Assembly (NCBI RefSeq): GCF_040807025.1
Contig: NC_090942.1
Coordinates: 194,116,247 to 194,180,246 of the forward strand
Direction of reading: 5' to 3'
Length of the DNA stretch: 64,000 bases
DNA from: Struthio camelus
Taxonomy: Eukaryota > Chordata > Aves > Struthioniformes > Struthionidae
Shown here: one piece after another, positions 1 through 13,200 of the stretch
How positions within the stretch are numbered: the stretch's first letter is position 1
How the letters are laid out: each line of letters begins with the position of its first letter
Position numbers and translations under genes: made by a program
The notes under the pieces: model-generated
The model's input: only the letters and a program-made list of their open reading frames with translations
Databases searched by the model: none
Told to the model about the DNA's origin: nothing

Positions 1-969
1 GTTGCACCTCTATTTCAGCAATATCTTAAAGCAGCCCCCCTCTGTCGTTGACATCACATCCTTGCCTGTACTATGCCAGGTAGAGCATAGTGAGTACTTG
101 GCGGTGAGGTGGTAAACTAGTTGGAGGAGCGGTTCAAGATGGAAAAATAACCAAAATAACTGTTCTGTTTGTTTCTGAATTATTTTGCAGCAGGATCCGT
201 TCTCCTGAATGGCTGCACAAATGCTTGGCTGGTATCTTGCAGGGCACAGGGTAGGGGAATGAAAACGATTCTTTCCTTAGTGCCCCAAACATCAAATTAC
301 AGTGAGAGTAAACAATGTGGAACTGAAATGTGTATGTACAGTCTGGTTGTTGCCAAATTTTTTTTTTCTTTTTTGAAGGGGCTCAGGAGCAATTTCTTTG
401 GTGCTTAGTTTTAAGCATTTCAGTGAGTTTTCTGTAGTACTAGTGATTTAAGTATCAGGTGCTGGAAGTTTGGCGTTTTTTGTACTTTTGTAAACCTAGA
501 TAAAAATCTCAGATGTGTTCAAATGACTCATTCAAATTCACGTGGTTACAAGGTCTGTAGTTTTGAGTAAAGCCAGCAGCTGTGATAAAACGTGGGGATT
601 TCAAATTCTCAGTGTGCTATCTAGTGCAGGGTTACGTGTTAAGTTTTGTTTCAGTTCGTGGTTTAAGCACAGTTTATTTGTGCAGGAAATAAAGTTGCTT
701 ACATGACTGGGTGATGAAGAAACCATAAATAGCCAACAGTTATAAATTTTGCCCTTCACCTTTCCCGAAGAGCAAAAAGTACATGTTTGAGTACCTAATT
801 CAGTTTGTACGTAGTTAGGCCTAGACAGTTATAATTAATGTTTTTTGTAAGCTTACAAATGTAGCATTGGAGCCTATTTGTAACTTCTGCTTTTTTTCCT
901 CTCTCTCCCTCTCTTTTTTTTCTTTCCCTTTTCTTTTTTTTTTTATTTTTAACTTTCTGTATTATCTAG
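1..969 (+). other. MRPS31 intron 1, 3' part
   Basis: AT-rich sequence with no exon-like reading frame. It ends in a long pyrimidine tract (about 886-960) and the acceptor TATCTAG at 963-969. No CpG-rich promoter is visible, so MRPS31 exon 1 and its promoter must lie upstream of base 1. Confidence 0.8.
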
Positions 970-1260
970 CAAAATGCAGAAACTCTTTAGTACTAGCACT
1001 GTCCTGTCCACTAAGGAAGACGGATCGACCGCTTCAACAGACAGCACCACCAAAACGGCATCAAAGAGTCAGGGGGATTCAGCAGAAACACCAAAGCAGA
1101 AGTTGTTAAACATTATTGGTAACATGAAAGTAGAAGTGAGCTCCAAGAAGAAATTCCAGCAATTAAAACCACGTGAGACCGAAAAGCAAGCTACAAACCA
1201 GCTGGAAAGCCTGGGCAGTAAAAGTAGTACATTTCTGAAAGCTACAGAAGACATCCAGCG
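970..1260 (+). CDS. MRPS31: MRPS31 exon 2
   Basis: 291 nt, entered with one base completing a split codon and left with two bases (CG|gtaaag). The acceptor is TATCTAG after a long pyrimidine tract. It encodes a Ser/Thr/Lys-rich segment beginning [17 protein letters not shown], matching human IQRYFGTNSVICSKKD, followed by [14 protein letters not shown], matching human LLGIIKGMKVELST. The ATG at 974 is an internal Met and not the start: the upstream splice acceptor and the homology run through it. Low complexity and weak conservation are normal for this part of mS31. Confidence 0.93.
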
Positions 1261-4200
1261 GTAAAGCCAAATAAACACACTTCCTCTCTGTTTTCTTCTT
1301 TTTCAAATTGTTCTTGTCATTATGTATGACAAATCAAAGCATCAAATGCTGTTACCAGATAGAGAAACAAATATTGTAAGGGAATTTAGTGTAGAAGCTT
1401 ACATTACGGTCACTAGGGAGAATCTGGACAAAAGATGTTATGTGCTTTCTGTGATATGCAACTTTTTCTCTGCAGTGAGACTCTGGAAAGGTAACATTAG
1501 CGCCTGTCCATGGGAAGTTATTTTAATGGGAAGGAGAAAATATCATTGTTCAAACAAAATGTAATAAAACTGAGGAGAAAGAAAAAAGTGTTTTATATGA
1601 GAGTGGCATCAAGATTAAGTCTTGTGGGTGGCTCTCCTGCGCAATCTGTTATTTCGGGTTTATAACATTGCAGGTCTGTGCTGCCTGTGGTCATCTCAGC
1701 TTCACTTCTGACACAGTACTCAGTGGTATAGGGCTCTTGTTTTCACAGATTTGAGAACAACATCTTGTCAGTGTCGTTTAGCGGTTGATGAATAGTGGAA
1801 CACAGGACAAACATGGGCTTCCCCGGACCGCTAGGATAATGTGTAACTGTTATTTCTGAGTTATTAAAGCCTAAAATGACAATGTGAAAATGATAATTTA
1901 AATACATTAAGGCTTTTTTCTTCATGTTTTCATATTTCTTCTGTCTCTTACAGAGGCAAGCCTTTAAAACAAGAACTAGTGGAGGCTGCTTCTGCAGTTG
2001 CATCTTCTTTACCGCTCAACAAGGAACAGACAGAATCTGATTTACTCGCACAACTAAGAAGACATGAACAAACCACAGATAAACAGAAGACGGGGGGGAC
2101 TATTAACATACGGTCTGTATATTGAATGTTATTTTCAATAATGATCAAGCTTCTAATTTTCTGATTTCATCTTGAAGGTGACTGGCTTCTCTCTTGAAAA
2201 GGAGGCCTTAAAAGATACATTTGGGAAAGTTATCTCGGGATTTGTGTGTAATGGGGATATCATTGATGTGGTTATGTCCAACTCCTTTAATTTTTAACAT
2301 CCTTCTTCTGAAATGCTTTCGCAAAAATGGATTTTTTTCCTGCCCAGGATCATTGTTTTCTTGGATAGGCTAGCAAAATAACAGTTTTTTTTCCCAACTT
2401 CCCAAATTGTCATACAGTGGATGCACTTGTAGACCTTTCAGACGTTCTGTCTGGACTGGTCAATTTTTGTGACTGCTTCGCAGAACTGAACTGAAGTAGA
2501 GCAACTCTAAAGCCCCACCCTTCCTTTCAAAAATTTCCAGTCAACCCGAGAAACTCATCTCTTGGCTTAATTCCGTTTCCAGTGTGGTTTTCAAACAGAT
2601 GAGAAACATTCGTTTGGAAACTGACAGTTGCACGTACTGCTCCTTCTTTTGGATGATAGCTAAAGGCAGATTTTTCATTCTCTCTTTTTAGGTAGTATTA
2701 AGATAGCTGCTCAGAAAATAAATCATTGTGTGCAGATGAAATGTTGAACTAAACAGAAAATCATATCTTCAGCAAAATAGGAATGTGCAACCTTTATTTA
2801 TGCCTATTTGCAGTGTGAAGTTGTAACTAAATTTTAGTTTATTCTGTGCAAATGAATTTGTCCCAAACCAGGATTTAAGTTTAGTCCATGAATTATTGTT
2901 TGTAGCTTGCTATAGAGATTAGAAAAGAACTTATTTGTGCTTTGTATGTCTATTAATGAACTGCGAATGGTGTAGCCCCAAACTACTGACATCTGCCCTG
3001 CAAGTGAGTGGAGACTAAGGAAGAGCGTGACAGATGGTTACAAATAGATGGAGTAATAGGGAAGCACAATGCTTTATGAACGATAACTTTGAACAAAATG
3101 CATGTTTTTCAGAGGTTATAAAGGGAAAAGGGAGAGACTGTCCGAGCTGCTCTTTTAGCCTGAATTCATGATTCTCTGCCAAGAAAACTAACAGTTGTTA
3201 TGGACAGCCAAGTGAAGTTCTCTCGAAATGTGTGAAGTCTGTGGTATCTGAAGAGAAAGGGGGAGAAAATTCCATGGTTCTAGGTAGTATACACAAGCAT
3301 CTCCAAAGGCTGTAGGCATGCTCAGTTTTCATAACCTCCTCTCACTCGGAATATAAAAGATCCCAGGAACTTAACAGAGATGTTTATCTCCATGGGCTTT
3401 TGGAGCTGAAACGAATAACTTTAAAGAAAGATTAGAGATCTGACTATTTTTTAAAAAAAAAAAAAAATAAAGAGAGACACTTCCTAATTTAAGAAGAATA
3501 AATAAGGAAATCTTTTTATATTAAAAAAGTGCTTGTTAAACTCTACTCTAGTGAGATTATGCCATGCCTGTCACTGGGGTTTTTACAAGAGCAGTGCAGA
3601 CAAACATCTTAGAAACGGTGTGGGCTGTGGATGACCAGCTTAAACGTGATTGGAAGCTGCTTCAGTTTTTGGTAAGTTGCTGGGGTCATGCTAACACTGA
3701 CTAAACTAGTAGGTGCAGTGCCAAACCTCATGTGTACCTGCCCCTTACAGTATATGCACTTTTCTGCAAATTTGGTTGGTTTGCTTACTGGCAGCAAGGG
3801 TTCTCTCTCCTCACCACCCGTTGTGCTTTTCCTGAAGCCTTACCCAGCTGTGGGCTGCTATGGAAGGAAAAAGGTGTCTAAGGAATTTGTAATGTAAGCA
3901 GGAAGGCTTTTTTCCTTTAAAAGACAGTTTAAATTCTTGAGAAATTTAAAAGCTTAAGTCCCCGCATTGTGTGACTCTGTATAGTTGCTAGATCGCATAA
4001 GATGTGCTAATATAAAATTTAACATGCTTGTGGATGAACCTCTGTGGTTAAAAAGACATGTTTTCCTCATGTACATAGCCTTGCTGGATGGCTAGGAATG
4101 TCATAGCTGGTTTGTTGTGCTTTGAATTAGCAAGTTCTTCTATACCCTGAGGCAGCGTTTTGAGCTAGTTTATTTCCACCTGGGAATATATATTCATTTT

Positions 4201-7200
4201 TATTGTATATTGAAAAGTGTTGTTTTCCGCCTTAATAGTTAGGTGAACGTTTTGAAACTGTAGCAGTGGATGAGTTCTCTAGGAAGACCAACAACTCCTG
4301 ATGATTTTTTGGAATGATAAGTTAGTTGATGATAACCTTTCACGTTAGACTCTGAGATGGATTTGGTACTATTGGCTTTCTGTTCAGTGTAAGGAGGGAG
4401 AAAAAAAAAAAAAGTTGGTTAAAAAGTCCAGCAGCCCTCAGGCTTGCCTGGACTTAGCTTTATCCTCCGGAGTATGTCAACCTATACAAGGGGCTGAAAT
4501 GCTTTTAATATATTAGAAAGTAATCTCTTTTATTCATGCATGACTATTTTGTGCTTATTTTTTATTTGACAACAAGGGAATATGGGCTGTTAAGCTTTTC
4601 ATTTTCTTCATGAAGGTTTTACAGTCACTATATTGATGTATCAAAAAAGCCGATATATATTCGTCCTTTATTCAAAACTTGAAAATCGATTTAAAAATGA
4701 GAGAGCTGCACATGCATTAAAATCATTTAATATAATGCTTAATTGCAGCAAATTGGGACACTGCTATTGAGATTTATGAAGGTATGAAATAAATTATACG
4801 TTGTCAGGATCTTTTGGTTTGTATTATGTTTTTCAGTAAGATGGTATGACCTCCAGAGGTCACTGTTGTATACTGTCTTCTCCCATCGGCTTGTTTTGTA
4901 GCAGTTGTGAGGACAGCATGTTCACGAGGAGGGGAAAATATTAATGATACAGGAATTTATTTTTCTCAGTGTGGGATGAAGTTTCAATCAATGGAAATTA
5001 CAACAGCAGTATACTAAAATAAAACCAGTGGCACTGCAAGTTGAAATTTCAGCTTCCTATTTTAGGTAGAGAAGAAGGAGCGTAATCCAGAGCTTAAGGC
5101 TAAAGTATACCTTAAGCTCCCTGTATTTTTGTTTCTAGTATTTTAATTATTGGTTATTATTTAGGAAAGAGGGAGAATCTGTTTGGTATAAAAGCTCTAC
5201 CTCTCTCCAGCTCTGGAAGGCATAAATATCTACGAACTTACTTTTTTAACCTGATGTTGGGACGTGAGATAATGTCATGTACTATCTAACCACTGTAGAT
5301 ATGCTGGGGTTGGAGCATGACTTTGTCATCTGATGTTTTTTGTCATAGAAGGCAATAAAAATATCTCTGTAGCCTTGTTTTTAGTTAATGTAGAAGATAA
5401 TTATGGTGTGATGAACATTCCTGCAATTAATGTTCCTATACCCATGATGTGGTGACATTAGGACATTTCCATGAGAAGTACGATACTGCGTATGCTAGAA
5501 GCTTGGTAGTACAGTCTGTCCAGAAGGAAGTTTAACCTGCTGTGCAAACCCAAAAATAAACCTAATTCCGTAGCGAGGAGAGCTTCTTGGAGGAAGCCTG
5601 ACCCCTTGCAGCACAGCAGTGCTCCAGCCTTAAGGGCTGCTGCCAAGTCGAGCAGTTGGGCTGGGCAGTGTGTGACTGTGACCTGAGGAATTACATTAGC
5701 CTGACCCTCAGACATGTGTCAAGTTTCTGGCCCGACAGCAGCTCACTACTGCCAGTAGTCACTTCATAAAATAACTTCTAGTGTGAGAGAGATGCAAGTA
5801 AATCTGAGATTATTTTTTCTTTAAGGTTAAAATGTTGCCATTTAAAATTTACTTTCAGATGCCTTTTTGTTCAGAGTAGATACTTGAAGAGCTATGCTAT
5901 TCCTGGTCTGCCATTCAGAGCCATGTCTAAGACAGAAGAAAAAGTCCTACTGTGTTGCTGTGGTGATTAGCTTTTACAACTTTCCAGAGTATCTCTTTAT
6001 TGGTAATAAAATCTCTTTTGACTTAAACTACTAAAAACATAGTTTGAACTTTATTTAGGTTTTCATAAAATGGATATGCAACGCCTTTGACTTGGCCTGT
6101 TTTTATTTTTGAGACCATCTTTATATCTTAGAACTTGAGCACTGCGATTTAGGATGGCTGCATTTTCTTGCTCTTGTTTGAACTGGCCTGGTAGCAGCTG
6201 GAAGAAGAGGGTAGATACAAGGAAGAATAACCAGCTTGGTCTTTGCCAAGTGGCGGACATGCACATTAAGGGGGCTAATTGGCTGAGGCAGAGAGCTTGT
6301 GTGTTTTGGTCTTTATGCTCAGAATGAGCTGCAAACTCCACTGGGAGAGACTAGAGCGTTTGCTCTTCATGTATGATTTTGACTTCAGAATTATGAGGGA
6401 AGATGTCGTCTATTGATGCTATGATGTAATTGTGCAATACAGCAGATTGCAGAGGATCAGGAAAGGTGACCTACTTAATAGGGTGGCATGACAGACCCGT
6501 GTCAGCTGATGTGTGAAGGCCAGCTCCATCACTGCTCCCTGGATGAAGTTGGTTCCTGTCCAAAAAATTGGTTATTTTTACTCCTATTCCAGCAAATGCT
6601 TTGTATCCAGAGGAATTCCTCATTTACTTAAGCAAAACATGCCAAAGGTACTCTCTGAATATAAGTATGTAGATACATGAAGTAGTAATTTTCTCTTAGT
6701 TGGGAACTGGATTATTTCAAAGGGAATTTGTTGCAAGTTTAATAGACTGAAATAGCGCTTTTCATTTATATATGTAGAATGTAACAACTAAGTTTGCTTA
6801 AAAGGTTAGACTTGCATATTTGATGACATAAAAAATGGATGTGTCTTGTGAGGAATGTCTAATTCTGTTTTATAGGCTCACAAAATCAGGAAGAGTAGCT
6901 TGCCTTATTAATGCATGTGACAAAAGTTCCTGCCTTGTTGTTTTTGTTAACTTTTTATGTTCACGTTTTTGATTTCAGCAATGTTATTTCAGACATGACG
7001 GTCAAGAGAGAGTCCCCAGCTCAAAGAGGTGTGAGGATATCCAATCTCATTTCCTTAGGGTTGGAGGAGGATGAGAAAAGAATCAAGCCTGAAAGACTCG
7101 CGCCTGCTTCCAGAAGGTATTTTCTGTTGTGTTCCCTCCCACTTCCCAGAGAAGGAATATGCAAAAAGTTACTAATGGATGACCTTTTAAATTTAGTCAC

Positions 7201-10200
7201 AAATATTCATGATACCATAATACTTCAAAGCTTAAAGATTGTTTTAAACTATTTTTTAATGAAAAATGCAGTCAACACTGAAATTAATTTGTATGAGAAC
7301 ACATCAGTTAGTGTTAACCAGCTAATCAAATAACTTGCACGTTTGGACATTAAATCTTAGTTAATTAAAAATGCTTGGTGCCGAAATGTAATCTTGTTTT
7401 TGCTTTTTAACTACTTTAAGTTAGTCACGCTTACGCATAGTACGATTTTACATCACTCTGGTCACTTTTTGTTAGAGGGAGGCTTTGAAGTCTTACTGTC
7501 ACCTGATGGAAAACTTTGATAGATGTTCTATGTTCAGAAGTATTTCGTTTGTTCTGCTGTTTTTTTGAGAGACTTTTAAAGCTTTTTTTCCAGTAACCCT
7601 CATGCTGAACCTGTAAAGTCATTCTATAACTGATTTCTCTATTGCCTGTGACTTTCTCATATATATAAATGAACTTCATAATTTATATGGTGATTTCCAG
7701 ATGTTTCTTAAAAACAGCTTACTACTGTTTTTTGTGGCCAGTATATTAGTGAATTAAGTTAGTGCTTACATGATTACATTGCTTCTCCGTATATTATTTC
7801 TCTAGCAGTTCCATTTTCAGTCAGATTAACTTCTTCACAAATTAGTTATACGTGACTTTACTCGGGATTAGGGTTTAGAAATTGAGGTGATCATTGATGT
7901 TTTGATGGTTAATGCTGAAAACAGAATTTAGATAACTTTATGCCTACTTTTTCTTAGTTACGGGTGCGCAGATGTACAGTATTTTACCCTCTTTGGCTGA
8001 GACAACTATTTCAGTACATCATAAGCAGAGTTGTAATTACCCGTATTGAACGAATTGGAACACGCGCTTCCTTAAGCCATGTAAATCATGCAAAAGCCTC
8101 AAAGAAGTGAACGTAGTCAGTCATTAGAAGAACTTGACATGCTTGATGAAGTGTTTCTGAGTAACTTCCTTCTTCTTGAACTACCACCTGTTAAGGTGTG
8201 TTAGGGAGGTGCCTCCTGGGACTCCTTGATGTTGTAAGACCTGCAAGTAATGTCGTCTTTCCCGGGGCAAAGCTTGTAGAAAGTGCAAGAGAAGCTGCTT
8301 GTAAGAGAGGCTGAATGGAAGAAGTGGAACAAAGGACTAGAACAAGCCCTTGCTGATTTAGAGATTTCTGTCCTGCGATTTTCAGTCAGCTTTAAGCTAC
8401 CGGCTTTGAGGAGCAAGGGGACTGACTGCATTATGAATTGCTGAATAACTCTATAGCCTGATATTTTTAATCTGGGGATAGTTATCCCACAAGACTGGTA
8501 GTCAGGTGAAAGTCATTTTGTTATGCAAAGGAATGGTTAGGAAAAATACATGCATGTTTAAATGGAGTTGGTAGTTGTCAAAGAAAAGGATGATACTGCT
8601 TTGTAGTAATTTGAACTAGCCATTTTTAAAATAAATGTTCTTCCAAGTTAGACTCATATCTTCAGAGCCAACATTATAGGGAGTCAGACACACACATAGG
8701 AAAATGCAATCCCAAATCAACATTCTTTTAAGACTGTGTAATTAGATGGCTCTGTGCTGAAATAGATCCAAGGTAGTTACATCAGTAAAAAGTAATACGA
8801 CAAGAGCAGGTTTTGCAGTCGTAGTTCTGGCCATCAGAAATCCGTGGGAAGAGCAGAGAGGTGAAATTTAAGGTCAGGAAAGGCAAGCGTTGCTAGGGTA
8901 ACAGTGAATATGTAATAATGCAAAGTAGGATCTATTATAATTTCAGTGGAAAGCTACAAAACCAAGAAGGGTTACATAGTTAAAAGAATAATCTGTTTTA
9001 AAGTTCAGTGCATTCTACAGTAAAGACATTGTTTTTTTCCTTCATTTCATTTATATGAAAATATATTCGGATTAGTTGTTAATCTGCTGTTGGATTTTTT
9101 TTTTTTTTAAATATAGGCTTCTGCTGAATGTAAATATGATTAAAAATAGATTATCAGAATAAAATATTGTTATATTCAGAAGGAGGAGCACTGGAGTGAT
9201 GATATTTAAAATATAATATACAGCTATGCCTTGTGTGTTTGTTGTATGGCAGAGAAGAAGAGGTGGCAGTGTAATCTTCCAAAAAGGCTGTGTAATAAAG
9301 CAGGAATTGTTTGATTTAGTTGCTGCCCTTTTTCTGCCTGAATTGTGCAATACAGAAAAAAAAATCACAAAATTCACTTTTTAGTTGCTACTCTGTAAAA
9401 TTGCTTAAGTACTGTGGTTTGATACTGTTTAACTTCACTCAGATTCCTAAATACTTTGGTGAAAAATGCCTGCAAACATTATATTTGATTTATGCTCATT
9501 CTTTGACACAGGAATGTTGAGGGAAGCTGTATTACAGAGTAATAATTCAACCATAAATACTTTCTCTGGTTAAAAGCCTGAGGATTTAGAGAGAGTCACT
9601 ATCTCACTTTTTTCCCCCCAGAGATCTATTAGTTTCATGAGAATATTTTATGCTTTTAAATTTTTTTTATCTGGCAAAGTTGTGAAGTGTTGTGAAATAC
9701 CAAATATCATTTTTCTTTTTTGTTTATAGGAGTCTCAAATTAGGAAGGAGACTTAATATTTTCACTAAGGCTTCTCCAGATACAGAAAAGGCACTGAAAA
9801 CAGGTTAGTGGAGATTGAATAATGAAAAATCCAGTGAAGACAAGTTCTGAATCTTTAGAGTATCAGGGGAATTCGTTGCTGTGAAGGAGACTCATTGCCT
9901 GTTAACTTCTGCTTTCAGACCTGTTTAAAAAAAACAAAAAAAGTAACTGCTTCTTAATAAGCAAAACTTCCACAGAGCAACGTGAATTAATGATTTCAGT
10001 ATTAATCAGAATCCTCTGTTATTGAACTTGAAGGGTAAAACTAACTTGTTGTCACTAAGGCTGGTGTTTCTTTGACAAGTATTAAGACAGTCTGCAGAAT
10101 GTACGTGTTTGTTCCCATGAGGTATTTGTGCAAGTTGCAAATTGTTGCATTCATTTTATGGCAAAGAAACACGAAGCTATGATTCCCGCAAAAGAAGTGC

Positions 10201-13200
10201 GCTGCAGAGGTGGCTAGGCTTGAGTAGTGTGGACCCAAACTAGGCTATGTACTTGGCTCCTTTCTGACCTCCTTTTATTTAGCATTATAGATGTGGCCTG
10301 AAAGATCCTGTAGAGCCTGACAAACAATGCCTTGCTTTACCCACTGTAGCTAATTCCTCACGTGTCTAAGCTTCAAATACACAGCAGAATTCATATGGGA
10401 TAAACAACAGCAACAACAAAACATGGATATGACCCACCTGTGTGTTCGCTGAACTGCACAGCTCTGCAGGGACAGTCTTAATTCCCATGTAAGGTGAATA
10501 CTTTTCACAGGTGAAGACTGGCATTGAAGCATGTTTTAAGATTTAGCACAGGACTGTGTTTTTTGACTCAAGGTGGGTGCATGAATGCAGGCAATGCACT
10601 TAAAGAAGTTCTTACCTCAACTTAACTTTTCTGTACAATGAGACAGTGCACACGGTTAGTGCTAATCTTTAGCACACTGATTTTTCTAAATTATTCCGAG
10701 GCCCTTTGAAAAAAGACGTTACTCCATACTTAGAACGACCCATAAATCTAGCATCTGCAGAAGACATAATACTCCTTTCTGGTATCTTAGAAAATGATAG
10801 TTATTTGTTCCTCTTTTAAGAGTAGGATTGTTAGCGTTTGCCAGCTTCTAGCTGACGGATTTCTTCCTTTTTTACACTTGAAACTGCAAGGAGAAATTAA
10901 TGGCTTGCTTAATTTCTTTAGTAAAATGTCAGACACTGCTATTTGCATATTACCAAGCAGCTGTGTGCTCTCTGAATGCAGCTACCTCTGCAATGGACTA
11001 TGAAGGCTGCTTACTGGAATGGGATTCAACTTGCTGTTTTTTAAGACTGTAGATTTCTGTAAAATCTGTCCACTTTTCGTATAAATTAAGAGTGAATGAT
11101 ACGGTATTCTTTTAGCTATCTTGCCAAAAGTCTCATTCAAGTAACTGTGGTTTGATTTGAATCAAAAATGCTCAGGAAAAATGTTGAGAATTTGTAATAT
11201 TTCTTAAGCAGCCCTTTGCATGATTGCATGTAGATGCAGTAACCCATAGTAGTCACACTAAATATAAAATTTAGCATGCAATTTGTACACATTCCAGGTT
11301 TACAAAAAGAAATGTGAGAAAGCAAGTGGACTTTATTGGATTTGTAGTTAAATATCAAGAAATACATTTCTTTCAGCGTTTTCTGTGGCATTTCTGTGTC
11401 TGATTCCTGTTAGCCTTGAGGAAATCTATAGTAGATTCTAAGCCTTATTACAAGACTTACTGACTAAGCCTGATAACAGTTTTTTGCCCTAATCTCAGGA
11501 AATGCCAGCATGCTACTTGATACTTTGAATCATCTGCTATCACTTTCTTCTTGGCTCATATTAGTGGCAATCATGAGTTAAAATATTGTTTAGACACAGT
11601 GGAAAAGCAAGTTTTATGTTGTGCATTGAATATTTATTTTGAAAACGTGAATGTTAACTGCAAAATGAATTAACATGCAGCAAAAGTTTTTCAAAACTCT
11701 TAGCATGAAATGTCATTTATTATTTTCTGTTTCATAGAGGTGAAAGTACAATATTTATCACTTTTTCGCCAAGCTTGAAAATTTAAGTTTCTGCAGGCTT
11801 CTATTAGCAGATTTATTAGTAACAAATTATTAGAAGATGTACTTTAAGATGTGGACAATAATTCTATTCTGGTGCGTTTCCATTGCCCTTTATTTATTTA
11901 TTTTTATTTTTATTTTTATTCCTGCCTCCAGCCCTCACATCGAAGTAGATGGCTGAGAAATGCAGTTCTGGCAATTTCTCTGCTAAGTAAGAATAATTTG
12001 AATTTCTCATTTGACACGAAAAATTAAAATGACTTCCAGCAAGTAAAATTTCTGTTTCCCTGTTATTTTTTCTTAGAAGGAGGGGAAAAGATTATTATTA
12101 TTTTTAATCTGATAATGGCTGGTTGGCCCCAGTTCCCTTACAATGAACTATAACATTTGAATTCAGACCAAAATCTCTGTTTGGGGTGACCTGATAACTG
12201 GGCATGAGACAAGAAGACAAAGGGAAGCTGGACTTGGGGTGCTGTTTCTGCAGTGGCCTAAGGCGCTCCATCCCTATCTTGTGGTTCCGGCTTGTTGCCT
12301 TTACTTCAGTGATAGAGTTCAGGGTGGGCTCGTGAGCAGTTCTTCTGGGGTGGAGGGGCAGGAACTCCTGAAGTGCAACTATACTGCCATATGGGTAAAC
12401 TTTGAGGAAAAAGTCCATGTTTTACTTCTTGTGGTTCAGCCTTTCTTTATTCTTTCTTAATTAACATTCCTTAATTAAGATTCCCTTTAACTCCTTCCTT
12501 TATACACATCAGGAAAGACGCGTCCCTCAGGGGACTGTTTGACGTTTAGAGAGAAATAGGATTTCTCAGGCCCAAGGGAGAGAGGTTGGGAAACTTACCA
12601 GGATGGGGAAAGAGTTGCCATCGTTTGCAGATTAAGAGTTGTCTCCTTGCGTAAGTGGATAGTTGTGAATATACCTGAAAACTCCTGGGGTAAGCAAGGT
12701 TCTTACAGCAGAGAGTGCAGCAGTCAAGTTCAGAGTTTGTCATATGTTCAATCTGTGGAAGACAAAAAGAAAAAAAAGTTGTGAATAATTAAATTCCTGC
12801 TTTGGGGAAAAAATGGTTTAAAAATAAACTGTCCTCTAGCAGTTCAGAATAAATTTTCACCAGACACTTGAGAATTTAAGACTTTCATTTCAACAGCATA
12901 TTGAGAAAGACGATCTAACATAGAAAAACTTGCACAATTGAAAGTACTAGTCTTTGTAAAGATTGATGTTAAAGTGTATATGTTGTTTTAGCCAGTGAGA
13001 AATCTTTGGCATGTTGTCAGATCTTAAAAAAAAAAATAAAAAAATAAATAAATAAAATAAAATAAATTCCTTTCTTAGAATCTTCACCAACAATTTGGGA
13101 TGTGGAATTTGCGAAGGAGGTTACGGCAATAACTGAGCAGCCGCCCCGAAATGGTTTTGAGGAAATGATCCAGTGGACGAAAGAAGGAATACTGTGGGAG

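Noticed and set aside
974-1264. ATG at 974 as the MRPS31 start codon
   Set aside because: A splice acceptor lies at 968-969, and human homology continues through this point from an upstream exon encoding the presequence.
4290-4365. Possible C/D box snoRNA in MRPS31 intron 3 (CTGATGA and TGATGA with CTGA)
   Set aside because: No complementary terminal stem, and box spacing does not fit a normal C/D guide RNA.
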